Source: Epiperipatus broadwayi
Taxonomy: Eukaryota; Onychophora; Udeonychophora; Euonychophora; Peripatidae
Assembly: GCA_028023455.1 (NCBI GenBank)
Contig: JAQFVV010006842.1
Coordinates: 62,001 to 126,000, forward strand
Reading direction: 5' to 3'
Length of the DNA: 64,000 nucleotides
Made by a program: the position numbers and the translations under genes. Below, one piece after another: positions 46,536 through 58,169 of the stretch (positions are counted from its first letter, which is position 1; each line of letters starts with the position of its first letter). Below the pieces are notes generated by a model, which made no database searches, was not told the DNA's origin, and saw only the letters and a program-made list of their open reading frames with translations.

Positions 46536-47587
46536 CACCTGGGTCTCGCTTTATGCGGATTATTTTAATGCGATTTTGAAGTTATGCGATTCATGTTTCT
46601 TCTTAATATTTTTCATATTTCATTATATTTATTAGATATCAAGAAATTTAAATTATTAATAACTTATTTTGACTTGAAATACTTTTTTTTTTTCAAAAAT
46701 ATAATGTTATATTAGCAGCTAATGTGAATATGGCCTGAAGCTGTATTTAGAATAAATAATCTACTTATACTAATGAGTAAATAATAATAATAGATTTATA
46801 CTTACATATAAAAATATCGCAATAAATATTCAAAAATTTTAAACTTTTAAAACATATTTTATTAGGTATAACAAAAATAAATACTGTAGATTTTTAAAAT
46901 AAATAACGAAGATTTTATTGATTTTATAAACTGAAAATAATATTTCTAATGATAATGTATCTTTTTATTTCAAATGTGATCTCATTTTTTAAATATAGAA
47001 ACAAAATGTGAACATTTAAAATTTATTTCAGTAGTAAAAATCAGTTGTCAACAGAAAACCATTAACACTGCACAAGACTGAAATTGGCACTAGTTGTGTA
47101 AATGGGCTGGATCAGAATATGGGAAAACTTAGAGTGAGGAATAGAAAATAAAGTGGCTAATAAGTTTCTCTGGGCATAATAGCTGAGAGATTCTTGACTT
47201 CGTTCAAGGAGAAGCTACATCACATCACATCGACGAATCTGATTTCTTACCAGTTTACAAACGAACCGCATATCGTCAAAAAAAACAATACATATGAAAA
47301 AATGTCAAATTAAATACTGTAGTTAATAAAAAAAAAGTAAAAAAAGATTTCCTTGTACCAATTTTTTTTCAAATATTTGATATTTTTTATTAGTCATACT
47401 TTATTTCCTTATTTTTTTAATGCGAATTTTAAAGTAATTTTTCCTTGTTGCTTTGCTTTTATGCAAATTCTGAAAATTACAGACTCTATCCCCCATTTTT
47501 CAAGGTTAATTAAGTCTATTTTTGTGCGATTTTTTTAATGCGGGTTTTCTGTGGAACCTATCTACCACATAAAACAAGACCCAGGTG
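46536..47587 (-). mobile_element. Pogo/Tigger-like non-autonomous element, copy T3
   Basis: CACCTGGGTCTCGC at the left and AAGACCCAGGTG at the right, with TA at both sides (46534-46535, 47588-47589). T3 and T4 share an interior distinct from that of T1 and T2 (for example GCAGCTAATGTGAATATGGC), so they are a subfamily. T3 carries a LINE 3' tail inside it (next entry). Confidence 0.85.
47100..47232 (+). mobile_element. LINE 3' end inserted into T3
   Basis: About 130 bp matching, in sense orientation, the last codons and 3' UTR of the LINE at 23.9-25.0 kb: ATATGGGAAAACTTAGAGTG, AAGTGGCTAATAAGTTTCTC, TGGGCATA, ending CTACATCACATCACATC. T4 is uninterrupted at this point (GTGCTAGTTGT runs on to GATGAATCTGATTTCTTA), which gives the empty-site sequence. 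It is an extreme 5' truncation. Confidence 0.8.
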
Positions 47588-47589
47588 TA

Positions 47590-47808
47590 TATTACTTTTT
47601 ATAAATCTCCACACATACACTCCAATGCAATTTTTTTTAAATATAATTCCTTTAATTTTTTAACAGTTTATGTCCTGCAGTCTTCATCAGAGCATTTGCA
47701 TAACCTTCCCCAAGGACACTCAAAACTTTTAGAAAATTAAAGGAATTATATAAAAAAAATTGCATTGGAATGTATATGTGGAGATTTATAAAAAGTAATA
47801 TATATGAA
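47590..47808. repeat. Foldback element next to T3
   Basis: Left arm ATTACTTTTTATAAATCTCC, ACACATACACTCCAATGCAA, ATAATTCCTTTAATTTT. The right arm mirrors it with AAAATTAAAGGAATTATATA, TTGCATTGGAATGTATATGT, GGAGATTTATAAAAAGTAAT. Arms are about 75 bp. It begins directly at the edge of T3. Confidence 0.75.
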
Positions 47809-48029
47809 TATATGAAGAATGCAAAAAAATTTAAAAAAAAGATATAAGAATAACATCCAATCATGTCAATATATAAAATAAACAATGGATTCTTATTTGA
47901 TGCTTCTTTAAATGCTATGGACAAATCATATCCAATTACTATTCAGTTTAATAAAGCTACATTGTTAAAACCTTAGACTATAATTATCAAGACATATAAA
48001 AGATTATTAGTGTTTATTATAATCAAATA

Positions 48030-49249
48030 CACCTGGGTCTCATTTTATGTGAATTTTTTAATGCAATTTTGAAGTTATACAATTCATGTTTTTTCTTAAT
48101 ATCTTTTTATGTGGGTTTTCCTTTATGCGATAAAGAAGTTCATATTTCACTATATTTATTAGATATAAAAAAAATTTAAATTATTAATAACTAATTTTGA
48201 TTTGAAATATTTTTTTTTTCAAAAATATAATGTTATATTAGCAGCTAATGTGAATATGGCCTGAAGCTATTTAGAATCTTAGCTTCTACATAAATAACCT
48301 ACTTATACTTATGAGTAAATAATAATAATAGATTTATACTTACGAGTATAAAAATATCGCAATAAATATTTAAAAATTTTAAACTTTTAAAAATATTTTG
48401 TTAGATATAACAGAAATAAATATTCTTTTAGATTTTTAAAAATAATCAGAAACAATAAAGATTTTGTTGATTTTGTAAACTGAAAATAATCTTTCTATTG
48501 ATAATGTATAATCTTTTTGTTTTGATTGCAATCTCATTTTTTTAATATAGAAGCAAAATGTGAACATTTAAAATTTATTTCAGTAGTAAACAAAAATATT
48601 TATCAAATGAAGACAAATTTATTATTTTCTGATAAGTAAAAAATATTTGATCATAGATTTTATGTTGATGTGTGAGACAAAAAAAATGTCAGAAAATCCT
48701 GAAATCTGAGAGAGTTTGCTGCAATGAACAACCTCTTAAATTCCAATGAGAGCTAAATAGTTATATGTCTGGATATCATGAGCTTTATAAACAATTAGTA
48801 AAATCATTGTCTCAAAGTTTAATCACCAATTACATTGTCGACAGAAAACCATTAACACAGCATAAGACTAAAGATGGTGCTAGTTGTATTTCCTCTTGTG
48901 ATGAATCTGATTTCTTATCAGTTCACAAATGAACAAATATTGTCAAATAGCAATAATGATTAAAATATGTATGAAAAAAATGTAAAATTAAATGCTGTAG
49001 TTAATAAAAAAAGTTTGTCTTGTATTAATTTTTTCCAAATATTTGAAATTTTTTATGAGTCATACTTTATTTCCTTATTTTTATTATGCGAATTTTAAAG
49101 TAATTTTTCCTTGTTGCTTTGCTTTTATGTAATTTCTGAAAATTACAGAACATATCCCCCATTTTTCAAGGTAAGTTAAGTCTATTTTTGTGTGATTTTT
49201 TTTAATGTGGGTTTTCTGCAGAACCTATCTACTGCATAAAACCCAGGTG
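48030..49249 (-). mobile_element. Pogo/Tigger-like non-autonomous element, copy T4
   Basis: CACCTGGGTCTCATTTTATG at the left, AACCCAGGTG at the right, flanking TA at 48028-48029 and 49250-49251. It is co-linear with T3 minus its LINE insertion, in the same orientation and only about 440 bp away. No transposase frame is present. Confidence 0.85.
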
Positions 49250-49877
49250 TACTAATATTAAAATTTAATATCTAAACCGAATTTACAATTTGCATCAATG
49301 AATTGAAATATAATTAAAGCATATCATTTTAATTTGTAACAGAATAAAATTTATTACTATTACCAACTTTCTATAATCAAATAAGATTCTAATCTTTATG
49401 GCTGAATACCAACTTAACATAATATAACCTTAATCAATAATTGTTTAAAATAATATGTACAAATACATAATTCCAATTACCTTTATAAATCTTTAATAAT
49501 TATAATATTTGTACCTTTATCAATCATCAAATCAATTCAGATATCATTTCTATCTTAATATAATTGTTACATATAACTAACAATATAATTACAATAAGCT
49601 TCTAATTATTTATTAAATATTTAAGAATGCTGAATAACTTAATTTATTGCTATAAGTATGGAACTTTTTTTCACATTAAATAGTGAAGCTATAATTTTAC
49701 TCTAATTTATAATAGCTTTGCTAAGCGCTTTTGAGATTTCATGTTTTTATCTCATACTCATAGCTTTGTAACTAACGATTGTTATGATTATGCAAATGCG
49801 TTTGAATTTTTAATTAGTCCATTGATTAGAGAGAGCAAAACATGCCTCTCTTCTATTAATGGCATTGATGTCATTTG

Positions 49878-50459
49878 CTACATAGAAAGCTTCTTTAACT
49901 TTTCTTTTTGTGTCATTTTCTTTGTACAAATTATTTGGGCAGAACTAGGTTCAAATACATAGCCTGTAGCCACTTGGTGATCCCAGAATACTGAAGATCC
50001 TTCATTTTTATTTTTGACCCTATTGTAGACATACCTATGTTGATAAATTCTTTCGTTCAGGTTAGCCCGAGTCTCACCATAATATGATGCATGGCAGCCT
50101 AATTGAGGGCATGCCATTTTATAGACCACACAAGGGGATTGGTCTTTATCTGTTTTATCTTTAACATTATTTATCAGCCGGTTAGTATTGGGAGGTGTTC
50201 TGAAGCTAAATTTAAAATTGTTAGCCAATGTTTTTGCAATATTTGGTGTTACATTAGGTACAAAAGGAATTGTTAGGTATTTCATATTGTCTTTAGGCAA
50301 TTTATTTCTTAGTTTTCTATAAAATATTTTTATTTTCTGATTGATTGTATTAGGTTTGAAGCCTATGTTAATCATTTCCTTTGTATATTTGTCTATATTG
50401 TTTTTCCTATCTGCTATATATTTACATAATTGGAGATTTCTAAAAAGGAACGCATTCAT
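49878..50459 (-). pseudogene. PLE family 3 fragment: end of RT plus GIY-YIG
   Basis: 193 codons. Residues about 40-70 hold KIFYRKLRNKLPKDNMKYLT, followed by VPNVTPNIAKTLANNF. The GIY-YIG domain has VVYKMACPQLGCHASYYGET (residues about 116-135), then RANLNERIYQH and the conserved SSVFWDHQVATGY. The last residues diverge from the plus copy after IICT because of an indel (KKMTQKEKLKKLSM). Upstream DNA to 50,650 still shows RT-end traces such as TEEIKEQEIKYLDLL with stops. Confidence 0.8.
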
Positions 50460-50657
50460 ACCTACCCATTTATATGTGTTGGAGGTGTTAGATTTTGGAC
50501 TTGTGTAACCTCATATGTGCAGTGGTTTAATCACATTTTATAATCTAAGTGTATGTTCTCTCTTTTTATTAACAAGTCTAGGTATTTTATTTCTTGTTCC
50601 TTGATTTCCTCTGTTCTACTAAGGGTTAATCCTGAGATGGCTTGAAATTCATTTTAT

Positions 50658-51194
50658 ATGTTAACAATCAATCAGAAAATAAAAACATTTTATAGAAAAC
50701 TAAGAAATAAATTGCTTAAAGACAATATGAAATACCTAACTATTCCTTTTGTACCTAATGTAACGCCAAATATTGCAAAAACATTGGCTAACAATTTTAA
50801 ATTTAGCTACAGAACATCTCCCAATACTAATCGGCTGATAAATAATGCTAAAGATAAAACAGAGAATGATCAAGCCCCTCATGTGGTCTATAAAATGGCA
50901 TGCCCTCAATTAGGCTGCCATGCATCATATTATGGTGAGACTCGGGCTAACCTGAACACAAGAATTTATCAACATAGGTATGTCTATAATAGGGTCAAAA
51001 ATAAAAATGAAGGATCTTCAGTATTCTGGGACCACCAAGTGGCTACAGGCCATGTATTTGACCCTAGTTTTGCCCAAATAATTTGTACAGAAAAAAATGA
51101 TGCCAAAAGAAAAGTTAAAGAAGCTTTAGAAGAGAGGCATGTTTTGCTCTCTCCAAACAATGGACTAATTAAAAATTCAAACGCATTTGCATAA
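50658..51194 (+). pseudogene. PLE family 3 fragment, plus-strand copy: GIY-YIG domain to natural stop
   Basis: 178 codons. Shares nearly all residues with the minus-strand twin from INQKIK on. GIY-YIG: VVYKMACPQLGCHASYYGET, then RANLNTRIYQH. It keeps the original C-terminus (KVKEALEERHVLLSPNNGLI then KNSNAFA), which the twin has lost. No RT core. The start is only the first ATG after the junction. Confidence 0.8.
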
Positions 51195-51956
51195 TCATAA
51201 CAATCGTTAGTTACAAAGCTATGAGTATGAGATTCAAACATGAAATCTCGAAAGTGCTTAGTAAAGCTATTATAAATTAGAGTAAAATTATAGCTTCACT
51301 ATTTAATGTGAAAAAAGTCGCATATTTATAATTACAATTTTACTAGTGAAGAGAAAAATAATTTATTAATTTATTGCTGTATAAAAATCTATACTTGCTT
51401 AAATAATAAACATTAACTTCAATACAATGAAAATTGTAGGTAATTATACTTTCTTATCCATCCAGTGGTTTAATTTCCAAACTATTTTGTAATTGCTTCT
51501 AATAAATTAAATGGTATAATCAATTCATAAATAGTATCCTATCCAATTACCATTAACCAATAAATTTGCATTGTAGAATTCAATGACAACCAAACAAGTT
51601 TATTTTAAATTAATTCAACATTTATTAACAAATAGATAAAAGTTATATATATATGACAAATACCATAAACATTAAAATTATATACATATGATCTGATTTT
51701 GCCTTATGCAATAGGTTATCAATTAAAATTAATTCTTTTGAAGTAAATAGATGATTTATATAGATTAAAACATATATTTATGTAACAAATATATTATAAT
51801 GCATATAAATTTTTCAAAATATAAGAGAGTTCAGGATATAATTAGCCTTTATATAAAAATAGTTAACTGAAATAAAAAATATACTAAAGATGAATTTACC
51901 TATTTGTTTACATTGTTCTAAAAAAATAAAACAAAAATAAATACTATAAATTAAAC

Positions 51957-52950
51957 CAGCTATCTAACTTAAACAGTTATATGGATCTAAAAATACTTCA
52001 GTCTCACCATATATTAATAGCCTAAGCAATATAACATTGCCAAAGTCTCATAGGCAAAATTATAGTAATCAATAAAGCAAGTCATATATTGCATGATTTG
52101 TTTTAAGCTTGTATTACAGATATGTAATATAGGGAGTATACCAATAATTCCAACAAGCTCTTATTGATAAGTGCCATAAGAGAAAGCATTCAAAATCTCT
52201 ATCCAGAATAATCCCTATCCTCAGACTGGTTTTAAGATTTAGACTCACCTCAGTGAGGTGTTAGAGCATTCAGATGCTAGATCTAAAATACCCAACCCAA
52301 AGCCAGCATTTATCTAATATGTAAGATAAGTACCATAAGAGAAAGCATTCAAAATTTCTATCAAAATAATCTCTATCCTCAGGCCAGTTTTGAGCTTTTG
52401 GTTCACCTCAGTGAGCACTAGGACATTCAGACACTAGATCTAAAATACTCAACACCAAGCCAGTATTAGAATAATCTCTATCCTCAGACCAGTTTTGAGC
52501 TTTTGGCTCAACTGAGTGAGGCACCAGGATATTCAGACATTAGATATAAAATACCCAACTCAAAGCCAGCACTTATTTATTATGTATTAGATAAGTGCTG
52601 ACTTTGAGTTGGGTATTTTAGATCTAGTGTCTGATTGTCCTAGTGCCTCACTGAGGTGAGCCCAAAATTCAAAACTGGTCTGAGGTTGGGATTATTCTAA
52701 ATAGAGATTTTGAATGCTTTTGTGCTTATCAAAAAGAGCTTTTAGGAGTTTTTGGTACTCTCCCTATATTACATATCAATAATACAAGCTTAAAACAAGT
52801 CATGCAATATATGACTTGCTTTATTGTTTATTATAATTTTGTCCTTGAGGCCTAGAACAATGTGATATTGTGGAGGCTATTAATATATGTTGAGGCTGAA
52901 GTGTTTTCAGACCGATATAGCTATTTAAGTTAGATAACTCATGTTAAAGA
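51957..52950. repeat. R2 giant palindrome with amplified internal units
   Basis: The outer arms are reverse complements: CAGCTATCTAACTTAAACAG and ATATTAATAGCCT at the left; AGGCTATTAATATATGT and AGCTATTTAAGTTAGATAAC at the right. Next come CAATAAAGCAAGTCATATAT and its mirror. Inside, a unit of about 130-150 bp (AAAGCATTCAAAATCTCTAT … CTCAGTGAGG … CTAGATCTAAAATACCCAAC … AAGCCAGCAC) is present three times in the left arm and once, inverted, in the right, so only one arm was expanded. The core matches R2 copy 1 at 7 kb. Confidence 0.8.
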
Positions 52951-52979
52951 CATTTACATGTCTGAAATTTTCAGATTTT

Positions 52980-53190
52980 TTACTTAATAGTTATGTATTA
53001 GATAAGTGCTGTCTTTGAGTTGGGTATTTTAGATCTAGTATCTGAATGTCCTAGCAGCTCACTGAGGTGAGCCAAAGGCTCGAAACTGGTCTGAGAATGG
53101 AGACTATTCTAGATAGAGATTTTGAATGCTTTCTTTTGCAGCACTTATCAATAAGAGATTTTTAGAGCTATTGGTACACTCTCTGTATTA
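52980..53190 (-). repeat. R2 unit, additional inverted copy
   Basis: A further copy of the R2 unit in the orientation of the right arm: GATAAGTGCTGTCTTTGAGT, TATTTTAGATCTAGTATCTG, TTTTGAATGCTTTC, ending GGTACACTCTCTGTATTA. It follows the palindrome head-to-tail. Confidence 0.7.
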
Positions 53191-53194
53191 GAGG

Positions 53195-54895
53195 TATGCA
53201 ATAAAATAATAATAATATTAATATATATTAGCAAATGCCCTGATTAATTGTCCACAAATACAACATTTTTATAACAGTATTATAGTTTTAAGGTCTATTT
53301 CTTGAATCATGATCTGGTGATATTTTTGTATTATAAAAAAAATAGAAATATCATGGAAAATTATTAGATTCAAAGCACATTTCATTAGTTATGATATTTT
53401 TTTTAAGATATTCAAAATACTCTTTTATGTAATTGGTATTTGGTTTATGTGACATTATAAGTGAATAAACACTTGTTTATATCCATGACAGTACAATGTA
53501 AATATCATTTCCTCTAACAAATTATTCATAAAACATTGCAAGCTAACAGATGCTAGTTTCATCCATGACAATGCAATGGAAATTGAGTCAATTTATATCT
53601 TGTGTGTAAATAATTCATCAGTCTTATAAAATTGTACCTCAGGTAAACATAATCCTTGCACACATTTTCTGTTGTTAACATTTAGATCTCATCATTGAAA
53701 AGTATGTCATATTCATTTTTAACAGCAAAGAAATATTCTGATGGATTTTAAAATGGTAAGAACTAATTTTCATTCTTTCAACAAATTGTCACTTCACAGA
53801 TCCTCAATAAATCTGTGCAGTTAATGAACAAACATTATTGTTTTCACCCCATCCTATCCTTTTAATAATAGTAAAAAATCATATGAGAAATTTAAGTTTG
53901 CTTCTATGGAAGCCATGAAATGAGAGAACAAGTTTAAACTATTTTGTTCTAACTATTAATTTTTCAATTGATGTCATAGAAATTACAGCAACACTCCACA
54001 TTAACACTTTGGTCAATTTCAGTTAGCATCTCAGAAATAAAAATCTTGTTACACAATAATAACAACAAATAAAAATAAATATTTTGTAACTATTACACAT
54101 ATAATATACAATACTTACATCTTAAAATACCAATAGTACTCTTTCACTCTAAAATAAAATAAACAATTTAGACTTCATTCTTTTATATTTCACTGAAAAT
54201 GTTCTTTTACATACATTCTGGAGACATTAAATATTTAGATGTCTTATTGTGAATGCAGTAATGAAAATATAGATAATAAAGAAAAAATAATAACTTTATC
54301 ATGTTATTATATGTTGTCATAGCAACATATTCTAATGCTTTCTAGGTTAATGCATTCACTATTAAAATCAATTAGCAAGAAGTAAAAAATTACAACTGAT
54401 ATTTCACCACATATTGAAATTGATTTGAAATTTCAGTAGATACAATTTATATAAAAAGCCTTTTTCAGCACATGATTTTGTGCCCTTCTCAAATGTTAAG
54501 CATCTATTTTAACTTTAATCAATTATTGCACATAGAAAACTATCTAGTGTTTTATAATAAAAGTAAAATAGCAATAAAATAAAACATTGCATATAGAATG
54601 CTATATAGTGTTTAATAATAGAAATAAAATAACAATAACAAAGTAAAACATGAATAAAACAGAAAATTAGGATACAGATTCAACCAAAATTGAAAAAATT
54701 GACTATATGATCTAACAATGTACAGAATAAATAAAACCATACTCTTTACAATTTTATATATATTACCTTATTATTTACTTTTTTATTCATTTTTAATTGA
54801 CTAGTTATTAACTAAATGGGTCGAAGTTTATAAATATTCATAGTTATTCAAGTTATCTTTAATATGTTTCATATATTTGTCTTTTTAATATAATT
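53195..54895. other. No gene recognised
   Basis: A+T-rich. A short diverged tandem duplication (about 54,527-54,650; TAGTGTTTTATAATA and TAGTGTTTAATAATA) is the only structure noted. Confidence 0.45.
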
Positions 54896-54899
54896 AAAA

Positions 54900-55745
54900 A
54901 GTTTAATATTTTTGTAGCATCTATTTTATGTCCATATATTAAGTAATAGATGTAAAGACAGATTTATCTCCTCACTTTTTATTTGCTTTATCATGTTCCT
55001 TGGTGTTACATCTGTTTTCCTGTATGGCCATAATAAATTATATTGCATTGATCACACTTAAATTCATATATGATTCCTTTTTCATATTTTCTCCCATCTC
55101 TTATTTTATAATTACCTACAGATTTATCTCCTCACTTTTTATTTGCTTTATCATGTTCCTTGGTGTTACATCTGTTTTCCTGTATGGCCATAATAAATTA
55201 TATTGCAATGATCACACTTAAATTCATATATGATTCCTTTTTCATATTTTCTCCCATCTCTTATTTTATAATTACCTATTAATTTTTCTAGACTTTGACT
55301 ATATGAGCATCCAATATTTATACGTTTATCAATATAATTTTTGTTTTTTATTAATGTATTATAAATTTGGGGATAATATGAAAGTTTCATCATTATAATC
55401 ATTTTGCATATAAATGTTATTATTTAATATATATATATTTTTCCAATTAAAAATACATTTTTAATATCCATAATCTTTATATAATTTAACTTTTTTTTGT
55501 AAAACATCTATATTTTTAACTGTATTTATCATTTCTATATTTAGAATGTTTGCTGACTGCCATTTTTTGTATCCATGCTTGTTGTGAATCTATAGGAATA
55601 ATTTTTCATAAATGTATTTTCTTTAATAAAATGTTTTAATATAATTTTATTATTACCTATGTGAATTTCTATATTTAAATATTTATATTCAAATTCTACT
55701 TTTGTATAAAAAATATTTATTCACTCTTTAATATTTTTGAAATAC
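54900..55745 (-). mobile_element. Degenerate Penelope-like element (PLE family 4)
   Basis: The minus strand has RT-end traces around 55,560-55,700 (LNIEIHIGNNKIILKHFIKE, SYRFTTSMDTKNGS, with stops) and then an open 78-codon frame (55166-55402) ending in a GIY-YIG start: GIIYEFKCDHCNIIYYGHTG. The GIY-YIG segment and following CNTKEHDKANKK lie in a 160-bp direct duplication. The sequence differs clearly from the other three PLE families in the window. Confidence 0.75.
54958..55277 (-). repeat. 160-bp tandem duplication inside PLE family 4
   Basis: ACAGATTTATCTCCTCACTT starts at 54958 and again at 55118. The two 160-bp units differ at very few positions (for example GCATTGATC against GCAATGATC). 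The duplicated part codes for the GIY-YIG segment. Its near identity inside an otherwise worn element implies a recent duplication or an assembly error. Confidence 0.85.
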
Positions 55746-55759
55746 AAGAATAATTTACA

Positions 55760-56081
55760 TGCTTGGATTTGAACACAGACTTTTAAGCTCCCTTCAGCTA
55801 TCCACTCTATCTCATATAATCATACACATGACCACACACATGGGAAAAATCCCAATATACATATTTTGTGCTGAGCCAGCACTCATCATTTGGTCCAGAT
55901 CATCATCTGTCCATTAAAGTTTGAAGATTTGCTATCTTAATATAAACCAAGCACTATATATATATATATATATATATATATGAGTGTGGTAGATGATTAT
56001 CTAGATCAACTGATGAGTGCTGGCTTAGAACAAAATACTTTACTAGAGATCATTTATCTTTTCTACATGTGTGTAGTCATC
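55760..56081. mobile_element. R1 inverted dimer next to the Gypsy LTR
   Basis: A minus-strand R1 3' part (55760 to about 55912) and a plus-strand R1 3' part (about 55913-56081), with a (TA)n run at about 55955-55980. Both hammerheads are decayed at the GAAA site (AAAA); the left one also has ATGATGA. The right end stops at GTGTGTAGTCAT, immediately before LTR sequence, so the dimer probably inserted in, or truncated, the LTR. Confidence 0.7.
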
Positions 56082-56837
56082 TCATTGTACATACATTTCA
56101 TCAAACATTATGTTAAATTTAATATATCTATATGTACTACTCAGCATATCTTTCTGTGTACAGATATTCTCCAAGTACTCATTTTTTTAGTATATGCACT
56201 GTTTTTTAAATTTTAAATGTGCTACCATTTTTTTTTTACTTTGTTTACTACTGTAACATGTCTCTCAAACAATAAGTGCTAAGATTACCTGCACTGAAAG
56301 AAATGATGCTAAGTGCAAGGTCAAAGAAGTCTGCCATATATTAAATGACCCCACAGCTATAAACAAAAGGGAGGCTTGCTGCTGCCTTTCCAAAAAATGG
56401 ACACTATAGTCAAAATTTGCATAAATTTACATAAGGCTTTATTACAAACATTTCTCTATTGGTAACGAGCTATGATTATGGGAACTTAGACTTCCTGTAA
56501 GTGCTCAGTTGACTAATTAAGATTAATTGTCTCATTACATGTGTGCAAAGCATAATTATAGAGTTGAATGCATGCTGTGACACACACTGTGATGCACACA
56601 GCTAATTTCTGCAATTTTTATTGCACCTTCAATAATCTGCATATATTAATGTACATTTGCATAATCCATCTTTAAATCCCATTCTGAATACATTAATTTT
56701 CTACCATGTTGACAATGGAGGAATTTATTCAACTTCTGTGATTGATGAATTACTACAAACATATTAACTTTATTTATATCCTTGAAATAAATGCATGTGT
56801 ACAAACCTACAATATTACTATTTAATCAGGTAGTGCA
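56082..56837 (-). repeat. 3' LTR of Ty3/Gypsy element
   Basis: Matches the 5' LTR at 60.5-61.0 kb in three blocks: TTCATCAAACATTA…TTAGTATATGCACTGTTT, then TTTGTTTACTA, then CACACAGCTAATTTCTGCAA to the outer/inner boundary. On the minus strand it begins TGCACTACC at 56837, directly after the polypurine tract. Positions about 56250-56570 have no counterpart in the other LTR: either an insertion here or, since AATAAA lies in it, a deletion there. The far (3') end is cut off by the R1 dimer. Confidence 0.75.
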
Positions 56838-56848
56838 CCCCTTCCCTC
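56838..56848 (-). promoter_or_regulatory. Polypurine tract
   Basis: GAGGGAAGGGG on the minus strand, ending exactly where the 3' LTR begins (TGCACTACC). It would prime plus-strand DNA synthesis in an LTR retrotransposon. It stands out in an A+T-rich context. Confidence 0.8.
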
Positions 56849-57459
56849 ACTGTAGAAAATAATCCATACATTTAATTACATATTCTTTAAATCTTTCCAG
56901 CCTTCTCTGATCTCTCATTCATTTAAGTGATGGTATCCATTTTTCATCTTCCTCTGCCTTTACTCCATCTTCTGGATGCTCTGAATTAAACAAATCCACA
57001 TGGGAAATTCTGGTGAATTATTAGATTCGTTACTCACTGCTGAAAAATCAATTCCATTTGTCAGATCACTTCTGGACTTTATCTTCTTCTCACACTTCTG
57101 ATGATGCATGACCACAATCTTCTACCACAGGATCTATAATTTTTGTTTCTGGAGAATTTATTTTTTCATTTATTAATTCCAATGGTTTACTCTGTCAACT
57201 AAGATGGTTATGTGTTTTTGGACCTCATTGCCATCAGTCAACTATATTAATTGCATAGTTTTGATACAATTTCTGTTTGCCACTTTATTCTCAAGTCACC
57301 TATTCATATTATTTCTCCAACATTATATTTTCATACTATGCAAATGGTTTTCTCTGTTCACAATCTTACTAGGGACCAAAACTGGTATGCGGCTTTGGAA
57401 TTTTCTCTTCCATCAAAGGTTTTTCTAGCAGCAGTATGTTGATAAAACATTGCTGCCAT

Positions 57460-58010
57460 TAAAGCCTCATTGATATCCTTGTGGTGAGTTTTATTTAATA
57501 TTGATTGCACTGCCTTCTCCATTAATTCATTGGACTCAGTGTGATATGGATGGGGCTAGAACTTGATAGATCCCCTTGCTGGCTAAAAAGTCTTTTAATT
57601 GCAGTGAAATAAATCCAGCTTCATTATCTGAAACTATTATGTTACTGGCTATCCATGACACATAAACAGTTCATTTAACCTTTTTACTCTGTTCTCATCA
57701 TGCATTTTTACAACTCTATGAATCAATGACTACCAATAAGATATATCCATTAAAAGGTTCAGCATAATCCATTTGTATCATCTACCATGGTTTAGTGACT
57801 TGCAGCTAGGATTCAAATTTCTTCAAGTGTAATTTAGCTTCAGAATGACATGGTTTGCAGCAGTAAATCTCATAACCCACTCTAGGCCACCAGACATATT
57901 ATTTTGCTAATTCTTTCAAAGGATGCTCAGATGTTCTTTATGTAGCAATGCCAATCAATACATATTTCTTTCCTTCTGTAGTATTAATATGCAATCAATC
58001 ATCAAAATGC
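57460..58010 (-). pseudogene. Ty3/Gypsy integrase remnant
   Basis: Minus strand: HPLKELAK then stop and YVWWPRVGYEIYCCKPC (HHCC zinc-binding region with the WWP signature; about 57840-57930), then MDYAEPFNGYILLVVIDS (first catalytic Asp, about 57720-57780), VSDNEAGFISLQLKDF (second Asp, about 57600-57650), and, after a frame change, HPYHTESNELMEKAVQSI (with the catalytic Glu, about 57500-57550). All three DDE residues are thus still visible, but stops and at least one frameshift disable the gene. Confidence 0.8.
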
Positions 58011-58169
58011 ATCCATTATAGATGGACAGCTTTCACATATATTCCAGATTGGCTTGACTATATTGATTGACTCAGTATTTGATCAACTTTCTAACTAGTT
58101 TATACACAGGATCTTCTTTAGTCAATTTGGCTACAACTGCACTATTTAATACATTTCGTTTTATTGAAT

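Larger units (their letters stand above)
49648..51332. mobile_element. Inverted pair of Penelope-like elements (PLE family 3)
   Basis: A minus-strand copy (49648 to about 50657) faces a plus-strand copy (about 50664-51332); the 3' ends are outward. The arms match from the 3' UTRs (TTCACATTAAATAGTGAAGC and its complement) to the point where the right copy starts (AATCAATCAGAAAAT at about 50669). The left copy extends about 300 bp further 5', into the end of RT, so the two copies have different 5' truncations. Arm identity is high, but a few indels have shifted frames in both. Confidence 0.85.

Noticed and set aside
52140-53180. CRISPR-like repeated units
   Set aside because: Units are of unequal length, diverged and in both orientations without spacers; the surroundings are eukaryotic mobile DNA.
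57204-57442. Plus-strand frames in the 57-59.8 kb region
   Set aside because: They are antisense to the Ty3/Gypsy integrase and RT/RNase H remnants, which explain the sequence.
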